A stretch of DNA of 39,583 bases from Acidobacteriaceae bacterium. Lineage in GTDB: Bacteria; Acidobacteriota; Terriglobia; Terriglobales; Acidobacteriaceae. The number at the start of each line of letters is the position of its first letter. Positions within the stretch are counted from its first letter, which is position 1. The notes under the pieces are model-generated. The model searched no databases. It was not told the DNA's origin and was given only the letters and a program-made list of their open reading frames with translations. Made by a program: the position numbers and the translations under genes. The DNA lies in contig JASHQQ010000210.1 of NCBI GenBank assembly GCA_030039035.1, forward strand, positions 1 through 39,583, given 5' to 3'. This document shows, one piece after another, positions 32,906 to 39,583 of the stretch.

Positions 32906-33157
32906 GATCCCGCGCGGCTCCCATCAGCGAAGGCGTCCGATCGCCGTTTCCTTCCTCCGAAGGGTGCGGCCAAGGCATCGGGCGCCTCGCGCGGCACGGC
33001 GCATCGTCGAAATCCAGCCTGCCCCGCAGTGCCCCAGCCGGCCTTCAGATATCATGGCGAAATCGATCGTGTACATCGCTGCAAGCGCAGTTCGCAGTCG
33101 GGACCGGTGCGTCAATTGCCAGCGATTCGCGGATCGGACTCTCCGGGGGGGCGGAAC

Positions 33158-34912
33158 GTGCGGTCAAGAACTCGGGTTATCGGCGGAGTGGGTGCTGTTG
33201 TCCTCCTCGCCGTTCTGGTTTGTTTTGTCTACCTCGAGACAAGAGGCGGGTATTATCCCAGCTACGCCGCCGCCACTTTCTCCACCCTGGCGGCGCCTGC
33301 CGCGGGCGGCCATGCGGCAGGCGACCCTGTTGCACACACCGACGCCGGAGCGCTGCGCGGAGCATTCGCGGGATCGGCGGTCGCGTTTATGGGAATACCT
33401 TACGCGCGTCCTCCGGTGGGCGAATTGCGCTGGGAGGCTCCTCAACCGGCTACGCCGTGGACGGGAGTGAGAGACGCAGCGCGGCCGGGACCCGCATGCG
33501 CGCAGGACCCCGCGGGACTGACTCCGTTTTTGGCTCCCATGGCCAAGGCTTATGGCTCGAGCTATGCAGCACCGCCCGTGCAGTCGTCGGAGGACTGCCT
33601 CTACCTGAACGTGTGGGCGCCGAAGTGGCCACCAAAGAACGCCCTTCCGGTGATGGTCTGGCTGCATGGAGGCAGCAACAAAGTGGGAAGCGGGGCGCAA
33701 TCGAGCTATAACGGCGCTTCGCTGACCGCGCGCGGCGTGGTGCTGGTCACCATCAACTACAGGCTCGGCGTCACCGGTTTCTTCTCTCATCCCGAACTTA
33801 CCGCGAAATCGCCGCACCACAGCTCGGGGAATTACGGATTGATGGACCAGATTGCCGCCCTCGAGTGGGTACGCAACAACATCGCGCAGTTTGGCGGCGA
33901 CCCGCAGAATGTCACGCTGTTTGGCGAGTCCGCCGGGGCGATCGATGCGGCGATGCTAATGACCACTCCGCTCGCGGAGGGGCTCTTTCGGCGCGTCATC
34001 TCAGAAAGCGGGCCGGCGTTCAGCCCGGCGCTGACGCTGTCGCAGGCCGAAGCGTTCGGGAAGGCGGTCGCCGATCTGGCGCCCGGAGACCCGCATGCAA
34101 CGCCGCTGGAGCGATTGCGTGCCTTGCCTGCCGCAGAGGTCGAGAAACTGGTCGTCAAGGCCAAACAACACTTCGCCGGCGATACCTCATCCTTCACCGA
34201 GGATGGCTGGGTGTTGCGTCAATCGCCGCAGCAAGCCTTCCTGAACGGCTCGATTCTGAAGGTCAATCTTCTGATTGGCCTCAATGGACGCGAGCTGAGC
34301 GCCTTCCGTCTGGCCGCCGCCGCGCCGGGAAATCCCCTGGGCAACCAGAAGGGCGGAGCAGCGGGCGCTCTGAAGCAGTTCTCCGACGCCGCCCGCCCCT
34401 TTTTCGGGATCTGGACGAAACCGGCCATCGCGCTTTACGTCGGCGATATCCTGACGCGCCGCGAAGCAGGCTTGGATCGGGCTGCGAATGACCTTGTGGT
34501 GGCCTGCCCGATTGGCGCCATGGCGTCGCTGACCAGCGCGGCCGGCCAGCGCGTCTTCGTGTACCGCTTCGAACGATCCATTCCGGGCAAGGGGCAAGCA
34601 GAGCTGGGCGCATTTCATGGCCTTGAAGTTCCGTACGTTTTTGGGGACCTGCGCGACCCGGCCTGGCAATGGCTGCCGTTCACCTCCGACGATGCAGCGC
34701 TTTCGAACCTGATTCAGACTTACTGGACGAACTTCGCGAAATCCGGCAGTCCGAATGCTCCAGGCTTGCCCAACTGGCCGGCATGGAGCGACGGCAAAAA
34801 GGAGTTTCTCGAAGTGAGGAAAGATGGAAGCATCACAGCCCAACGCAGTTTTCCGCCGCTCTTCAGCGACCTTTCCGCCGGGGATCTGAGGAAAGGCTTC
34901 AGGAGCGAGTAA
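33158..34912 (+). CDS. Type-B carboxylesterase, membrane-anchored or exported
   Basis: Alpha/beta-hydrolase of the carboxylesterase type-B family, 584 residues, acting on carboxylic esters outside the cytoplasm. An N-terminal hydrophobic segment (VIGGVGAVVLLAVLVCFVYL, residues 7-26) is a signal anchor. The esterase domain begins at about residue 60 with GALRGAFAGSAVAFMGIPYA. Motifs are SEDCLYLNVWAP, VMVWLHGGSNKVGSG (oxyanion hole HGG), the nucleophile Ser258 in FGESAGAID, and the histidine region GAFHGLEVPYVFG. The GTG at 33158 is preceded by a G-run in GGGGGGCGGAAC, an acceptable ribosome-binding site; the frame is open from 33029, without signal-like sequence. The substrate is unknown. Confidence 0.92.
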   Translation: MRSRTRVIGGVGAVVLLAVLVCFVYLETRGGYYPSYAAATFSTLAAPAAGGHAAGDPVAHTDAGALRGAFAGSAVAFMGIPYARPPVGELRWEAPQPATPWTGVRDAARPGPACAQDPAGLTPFLAPMAKAYGSSYAAPPVQSSEDCLYLNVWAPKWPPKNALPVMVWLHGGSNKVGSGAQSSYNGASLTARGVVLVTINYRLGVTGFFSHPELTAKSPHHSSGNYGLMDQIAALEWVRNNIAQFGGDPQNVTLFGESAGAIDAAMLMTTPLAEGLFRRVISESGPAFSPALTLSQAEAFGKAVADLAPGDPHATPLERLRALPAAEVEKLVVKAKQHFAGDTSSFTEDGWVLRQSPQQAFLNGSILKVNLLIGLNGRELSAFRLAAAAPGNPLGNQKGGAAGALKQFSDAARPFFGIWTKPAIALYVGDILTRREAGLDRAANDLVVACPIGAMASLTSAAGQRVFVYRFERSIPGKGQAELGAFHGLEVPYVFGDLRDPAWQWLPFTSDDAALSNLIQTYWTNFAKSGSPNAPGLPNWPAWSDGKKEFLEVRKDGSITAQRSFPPLFSDLSAGDLRKGFRSE

Positions 34913-35140
34913 ACCAGGATGCCGTGAGCCAGGGGCGCGCCGGTTTTTCGTGTACAGCCGCAGACCGGGCGGCTATACTTTTTCTGGCAGTTCCCCATCG
35001 CAACGGATCGCTCCGGCTCGGAAAAGAGATCGGATGAACGAACCCAGCCGGCCTTCGAGCGCGACGTTGGCTGCCGTGGAATGGTAGGGGTCAGTTTCGC
35101 TCAGGGGCTAAAGCCTCCGAGTCTTTTGGGGTCAAAGGAA
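34913..35140. other. Intergenic DNA after the carboxylesterase gene
   Basis: No gene is supported. Contains a palindrome-like CAGGGGCTAAAGCCTCCG (about 35102-35119), similar in style to the cores of the 175-bp repeat family, immediately before the element at 35141-35315. Confidence 0.5.
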
Positions 35141-35315
35141 CGTGCGGGCTGAGCAGGCTGCAGAAAAGGGCAAGGCGGTGAAGAAATGCAGCTCGAGGAA
35201 TCTGCCGGGGCTGAAGCGCGCGTTGATTTTGCGGTGCTTGCGGCGCGGCTAAAGCCGTGCCCTGTTACAAGGCCACGCTGCAGGGAGTGTTTCCGCAGCC
35301 TGTGAAGCCCGTACC
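35141..35315. repeat. 175-bp inverted-repeat element, copy 3
   Basis: Left end CGTGCGGGCTGAGCAGGCTG (35141-35160) is the imperfect inverted complement of the right end, which contains TTTCCGCAGCCTGTGAAGCC. It contains GGGGCTGAAG and the palindrome GGCGCGGCTAAAGCCGTGCC, in the same relative positions as in copies 1 and 2. Its inner sequence is closest to the composite copy at 23997-24338. An open frame starting at 35257 that joins the cytochrome gene is repeat-derived; the true gene start is after this element. Confidence 0.85.
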
Positions 35316-35349
35316 CTCCCAACCGACCCGCTACCCGAGGAATTCAGGC

Positions 35350-37572
35350 GTGTTGAAGAGCCGGACCCGGACCACCTGCGCCTTCATCGTGCCGCTGATC
35401 GCCGCCGGCGTGCTGTGCCTCGGCACCACGCACGCAGGCGAAGACCCGCGCGCCGGGGAAGAGACCGCCCGCAAGGCCTACGCCGATCAGATCCGCAAGA
35501 CCTATCATTTTGACTTCACCAAAGACAGCATCTCGCAGCCCGGCAACGCGAAAGTGGAAGGCAACGACTTTCTTCCGCCGTCCGCGTTTCCCGACGCCCA
35601 ATACTGCGGCCATTGCCACCAGGAGGCCTATCACCAGTGGCGGCAGGCGTTGCACTCCAACTCGTTCCGTACGCCGTTCTATCGCGAGAGCGTCAACATT
35701 CTGATACGGACCAGGGGGATCGCGTTCGCGCGTCACTGCGATAGCTGCCATAACCCGGTGGGTGTGCTGGCCGGCGCGCTCGACCCGAGCTACAACGGCG
35801 ACCGCTCCTCTTTCGACCGCGACGGCCTGACCTGCATGGTCTGCCACTCCATCCAGAGCGTCGATTCCAAGCTGGGCAATGGGGGATTCGTGCTCGCTGT
35901 TCCCGCGGTGATCGTCGACGCGCAGGGCAACCGCGTTCCCGGCATGGTGCCCGACTCGGAGATCCTCGCGCACCTCGATCGCCATTCGAAGGCCGTGATG
36001 CAGCCGATCTACCACTCGGCAACGTTCTGCGCCGCCTGTCACAAGGCCAACCTGCCGCCCATGCTGAACGACTACAAGTGGATTCGCGCCTTTACCGCGT
36101 ACGACGAGTGGCAGAACTCGAAGTTCTCGCAACAGAATCCCCTCACCTTCTACCAGGGCGACTTCACCACCTGCCAGGGCTGCCACATGCCCCGCTCGCC
36201 CAACACGTTACCTGAGCCCGGCGCGAAGAACGGAACCTTCGCTTCGCATCGCTGGGCTGCCGGCAACACCGCCGTGCCTTTCTACTATGGCTTCGACGAG
36301 CAACTGCAAAAGACCATTGAATTCCTGCGCAGCGGCAATTACCTGAATGTGGATATCTTCGCGCTGAAGATCGGCGACAACCCCCACCTGATCGCGCCGC
36401 TCGGCACGGTGCCCTTCACGCTTCCCGCCGGGCAGACCGTCGAAGCATGGGTCGTGATTCAAAACAAGAATATCGGCCACTCGCTGGTGCCCGAAGTGCG
36501 CGACCTGTACGAAGCCTGGACGCAGTTCACCGTGACCGACTCGAGCGGCGCCGAGGTTTACTCCAGCGGCTTCCTGCGGCCCGACGGCTCGCTCGACCCG
36601 AGCGCGCACAGCTTCACCAATCGTCCCGTGAACCTGTTCGGCGACTTTGTCGACAATCACATGGTCTGGACCATCCACTCGGTGGCCTACGACAACACTG
36701 TCCAGTCCGGCCGCTCGGCGCTGGTGCGCTATCGCTTCGAGCTTCCCGCCGATATCAAAGGCCCGGTCACGCTCACCGCGCGAGTCAACTATCGCCACCT
36801 GCGCCAGTCGTATCTGAACAACATCTTCGGTCCCGATCATCCGGCGTATCCGGTCGTCGAGCTCGCTTCGCGCGCGCGAACGCTCAGCGTCGGACACAAC
36901 TCGCCGGAACCCGCGCAGCCGGGCGACAACCCGGAATGGATGCGCTGGAACAACCTTGGCATCGGGCTGCTCGACGAACTCCAGCATCAGGACGCTCTTG
37001 ACGCCTTCCAGCAGGTGGTTCGCCTCAGGCCCGATTACAAGGACGGCTACATCAACGTCGCTCTCGACTACATCGACTGGGAAAAGTACGACGAGGCGCG
37101 CAAGCCGCTGGAGACGGCTCTCCAGCTTCATCCCGACGATGCCCGCGCCCTCTACTACATGGCGCTGGTCGAGCGGCGCGCGCGCAATTCAGCCGCCGAG
37201 ACGGCCGACCTCGAAAAAGTCGTCGCCCAGTTCCCCGATTCGCGCGATGCGCGCCGCGAGCTGGGCATCTCCTACTACCAGCAGCACCGTCCCGACGAGG
37301 CCATCGCGCAGTTCAAGGCGCTGCAGGCCATCGATCCCGACGACCTTGCCGCGCATTACAATCTGGCGATTCTTTACCGACGCAAGGGGATGAAGCAACA
37401 GGCCGCGTTCGAGGCCGCGCAGTACACCATGAAGCGCATCGACCCGGGCGCTCCGACCTACTCGCTCGATTACCTGCGCAAGCATCCCGAGATTTCGAAC
37501 GAGAGCGTGCCCTGGCACGTGCACGCCGAGGCGCCGGCGCCGACTCAGCGCGCTGCCGCGGAAAAACCGTAG
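35350..37572 (+). CDS. Five-haem cytochrome c / TPR fusion protein
   Basis: A 740-residue exported protein combining a multihaem cytochrome with TPRs. Signal peptide about 1-29. Five CxxCH motifs: CGHCH (86), CDSCH (130), CMVCH (162), CAACH (227) and CQGCH (275). A beta-rich region of unknown role (about 290-530) follows, then about five TPRs (535-715), such as YINVALDYIDWEKYDEARKP and AAHYNLAILYRRKGMKQQA. The GTG at 35350 has GAGGA (35337-35341) 8 nt upstream; earlier frame sequence is repeat DNA. The next gene starts 13 nt downstream. Cytochrome c-554-like domains are known in electron transfer; the TPR part suggests assembly or docking. Partner and redox substrate are unknown. Confidence 0.9.
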   Translation: MLKSRTRTTCAFIVPLIAAGVLCLGTTHAGEDPRAGEETARKAYADQIRKTYHFDFTKDSISQPGNAKVEGNDFLPPSAFPDAQYCGHCHQEAYHQWRQALHSNSFRTPFYRESVNILIRTRGIAFARHCDSCHNPVGVLAGALDPSYNGDRSSFDRDGLTCMVCHSIQSVDSKLGNGGFVLAVPAVIVDAQGNRVPGMVPDSEILAHLDRHSKAVMQPIYHSATFCAACHKANLPPMLNDYKWIRAFTAYDEWQNSKFSQQNPLTFYQGDFTTCQGCHMPRSPNTLPEPGAKNGTFASHRWAAGNTAVPFYYGFDEQLQKTIEFLRSGNYLNVDIFALKIGDNPHLIAPLGTVPFTLPAGQTVEAWVVIQNKNIGHSLVPEVRDLYEAWTQFTVTDSSGAEVYSSGFLRPDGSLDPSAHSFTNRPVNLFGDFVDNHMVWTIHSVAYDNTVQSGRSALVRYRFELPADIKGPVTLTARVNYRHLRQSYLNNIFGPDHPAYPVVELASRARTLSVGHNSPEPAQPGDNPEWMRWNNLGIGLLDELQHQDALDAFQQVVRLRPDYKDGYINVALDYIDWEKYDEARKPLETALQLHPDDARALYYMALVERRARNSAAETADLEKVVAQFPDSRDARRELGISYYQQHRPDEAIAQFKALQAIDPDDLAAHYNLAILYRRKGMKQQAAFEAAQYTMKRIDPGAPTYSLDYLRKHPEISNESVPWHVHAEAPAPTQRAAAEKP

Positions 37573-37585
37573 GAAGGATCACGAT

Positions 37586-39478
37586 TTGAGTCATCGCCGT
37601 TTCAGCCGTCGCCGTTTTATCCGTTCCCTCAGCCGCACCGCTCTGGTCCTTCCTTTCGCCGACATCGTCGCGCTGGCATCGCCCCAGCAGCAGGAGACGC
37701 CCGTCAAGATCGGTCCGCAGGAGCGCACCTACGACGCCAAACCTGCGCCCCCGCCGCCCGGGCCCAAATCGCCGATTGAGGGAACGCCGCTCGGCGTAAG
37801 CTTTGTCGAGGTCGCGCCCCAGGCCGGCCTGACCGAGGAGACCATCTACGGCGGCAAGCTGCACAACAAATATCTGCTGGAAACCACCGGCTGCGGCCTT
37901 GCTTTCTACGACTACGACCAGGACGGCTGGATGGACCTCTTCATGGTCAACGGATGGCGGCTTGAGGGCTTTCCCAAGGGCCAGGAGCCGCACTGCCGGC
38001 TTTTCAAGAACAATCGCGACGGCACGTTCACCGACATCACGATGGGCACCGGCCTGGAGCACAAGACCGGCTGGGGCCAGGCCTGCTGCGTGGGCGACTA
38101 CAACAACGACGGCTGGGACGATCTCTTCGTCACCTACTACGGCCAGCCGGTCCTCTATCGCAACAACGGCAACGGCACTTTTGGTGACGTGACGGAGCAG
38201 GCCGGCCTCATTCAGCCCGGACCCAAGATCCGCTGGAACACCGGCTGCACTTTTCTGGACTACGATCGCGACGGCCATCTCGACCTGTTCGTGGCCAACT
38301 ATGTCGATTTCGATCTGAAAACCGCGCCGCGGCCTGAAGACGGCCCATGCACGTACAAGGGCATCCTCGTGGCCTGCGGACCTCCGGGCCTTCCCGGCGG
38401 AAAGAACATTCTCTATCACAACCAGGGCGACGGAACCTTCGTGGACGTGAGCCAGAAGGCCGGCATGTGGACAGCCGTGGGCACCTATGGGCTCAGCGTC
38501 GCCGCATCGGACCTCGATGGCGACGGCTGGCCGGACATCTACGTGGCCAACGATTCGGCGCCGGCCACGCTGTATCAGAACCAGAAGGACGGCACCTTCC
38601 GCGACATCGCCATTGAAGCCGGCGCCGCGCTCTCGGCCGAGGCCAAACCCCAGGCCGGCATGGGTGTCTCCATCGGCGACTACCTGCACGATGGCCGCTT
38701 CGACATTGTGAAGACCAATTTTGCCGGCGACACCGATTCGCTCTACACAAATCTCGGCGACGCGAATTTCGAAGACCGCACCTATCCCGCCGGCCTCGGC
38801 GTCAACACGCGTCTCCTCGGATGGGGTGTCGGCTTCTTCGATATGGACAACGATGGCTGGCTCGACATCCTCATGTCGAACGGCCATGTCTATCCCGAGG
38901 TCGACCTTTCGAAAGAGGACCTGAAATACGCCGAGCACAAATATCTCTATCGCAACCTGCGGAACGGCCGCTTCGAAGAGGTGACGGACAAGGGCGGACC
39001 CGGCATTCTGGAAAGAGCGCCGGCGCGCGGCTGCGCCTTCGGCGACTACGACAACGATGGCGACATCGATATCGTCGTGAACTGCATGAACGCTCCGCCG
39101 CAACTGCTGCGCTGCGACTCCACCTGGAATCGCAACTGGATCAAGTTCAGGCTGGTCGGCACAAAATCCAACCGCTCCGGCATCGGCAGCAAGGTCACCG
39201 TGAGCGCCATGACCTCGCCCGGTGCGGACCGCCCGCTGGTCCAGACCGAAGAGCTGCGCAGCGGAGGCAGCTACTTTTCGCAAAACGATCTGCGTCTGCA
39301 CTTCGGCCTGGAGCAGGCGAAGAAGGTCGATCTCGTCAAGGTTAGCTGGCTGAGCGGGCAGATCGATCAGTTCCGCGATCTCGAGCCCAATCGCCTCTAC
39401 GTTCTCGAAGAAGGCGGCAAGATTCTCAGGACCGAGACGCTTCAGCCCGCGCGTCCGAAGGGTCCCGCCAAGGCATGA
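37586..39478 (+). CDS. CRTAC1 family protein (FG-GAP/VCBS repeats plus ASPIC/UnbV domain), Tat-exported
   Basis: A 630-residue exported protein. The N-terminus carries a twin-arginine signal, SRRRFIRSLSRTALVLPFAD, implying export in the folded state. The body is a predicted beta-propeller of FG-GAP/VCBS-type repeats with Asp-rich calcium loops: FYDYDQDGWMDLFMVNG, VGDYNNDGWDDLFVT, LDYDRDGHLDLFVANY, SDLDGDGWPDIYVAND, FDMDNDGWLDILMSNG and FGDYDNDGDIDIVVNC. The C-terminal ASPIC/UnbV domain (about 520-615) includes KSNRSGIGSKVTV and LRSGGSYFSQNDLRLHFGL. The TTG start at 37586 has AGGAAGG 8 nt upstream. It sits 13 nt after the five-haem/TPR gene, so the two are probably one operon. Molecular function is unknown. 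Confidence 0.93.
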   Translation: MSHRRFSRRRFIRSLSRTALVLPFADIVALASPQQQETPVKIGPQERTYDAKPAPPPPGPKSPIEGTPLGVSFVEVAPQAGLTEETIYGGKLHNKYLLETTGCGLAFYDYDQDGWMDLFMVNGWRLEGFPKGQEPHCRLFKNNRDGTFTDITMGTGLEHKTGWGQACCVGDYNNDGWDDLFVTYYGQPVLYRNNGNGTFGDVTEQAGLIQPGPKIRWNTGCTFLDYDRDGHLDLFVANYVDFDLKTAPRPEDGPCTYKGILVACGPPGLPGGKNILYHNQGDGTFVDVSQKAGMWTAVGTYGLSVAASDLDGDGWPDIYVANDSAPATLYQNQKDGTFRDIAIEAGAALSAEAKPQAGMGVSIGDYLHDGRFDIVKTNFAGDTDSLYTNLGDANFEDRTYPAGLGVNTRLLGWGVGFFDMDNDGWLDILMSNGHVYPEVDLSKEDLKYAEHKYLYRNLRNGRFEEVTDKGGPGILERAPARGCAFGDYDNDGDIDIVVNCMNAPPQLLRCDSTWNRNWIKFRLVGTKSNRSGIGSKVTVSAMTSPGADRPLVQTEELRSGGSYFSQNDLRLHFGLEQAKKVDLVKVSWLSGQIDQFRDLEPNRLYVLEEGGKILRTETLQPARPKGPAKA

Positions 39479-39583
39479 TGGCGCGCGTCCCGATCCTGCT
39501 GAGGCTATCCACAAGGAGTGATCTACAAGCGCGGAAACTTCCGGGCGCTGCCCATGCAACGAATTCCGGGCGATTCACTTGCA

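Noticed and set aside
35257..35349. An upstream ATG extending the five-haem cytochrome gene by 31 codons
   Set aside because: The extension is encoded by the 175-bp repeat; the GTG at 35350 has a good ribosome-binding site and begins a proper signal peptide.

Overview
The window looks like a chromosomal segment of an Acidobacteriota genome, probably class Terriglobia. It is GC-rich, gene-dense and free of prophage, plasmid or CRISPR signatures. The assignment rests on a short omega-type RNA polymerase subunit, a secreted S53 (kumamolisin-like) peptidase with C-terminal Ig-like repeats, a Tat-exported CRTAC1/ASPIC-UnbV protein beside a multiheme-cytochrome/TPR protein, DUF4386 paralogues, a quinoprotein with a replaced catalytic Asp, and repetitive intergenic hairpin elements. 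This is inference from gene content; no marker such as 16S rRNA is present.

Layout. Positions 72-827 carry ndk and a small hypothetical gene. A minus-strand block (7445 down to 845) encodes a complete tripartite RND efflux system (outer-membrane factor, lipoprotein adaptor, proton-driven pump) followed by a YceH-family gene. Positions 7584-10900 hold a beta-barrel protein, a DUF218/YdcF-like protein and a nitroreductase, separated by repeats. A CocE/NonD-type hydrolase (10954-12918) and a ComM/YifB AAA protein (13430-14989) follow. A long leader-like region precedes rpoZ and rho, then three small genes, tRNA-Ala(CGC) and a strong terminator. The minus strand then carries an orphan Flp pilin, the S53 peptidase and a purine nucleoside permease-family protein. 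An endonuclease III-like protein without the usual catalytic residues and nadB lie on the plus strand. Next come two DUF4386 membrane proteins, one of which has lost its native C-terminus to a 181-bp insertion, then a quinoprotein/di-heme cytochrome pair divergent from a large TPR protein, a Spy/CpxP-like protein, a membrane-anchored type-B carboxylesterase, and finally a five-heme cytochrome/TPR gene followed by a Tat-exported CRTAC1 gene.

The gene complement suggests a heterotroph with much envelope and periplasmic chemistry: efflux, secreted protease and esterases, and periplasmic electron transfer. Housekeeping genes (ndk, rpoZ, rho, nadB, comM, tRNA-Ala) sit singly between accessory genes rather than in large operons.

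The most distinctive content is in the non-coding DNA. At least five intergenic copies or composites belong to one family of about 175-bp elements with imperfect terminal inverted repeats and two internal palindromes. One copy is nested inside another, and one contains an unrelated 160-bp inverted-repeat element. A separate 181-bp element with perfect 15-bp ends and a TA duplication has inserted into a DUF4386 gene, and the original reading frame can be rebuilt exactly by removing it. At least three further dispersed repeat types are present.
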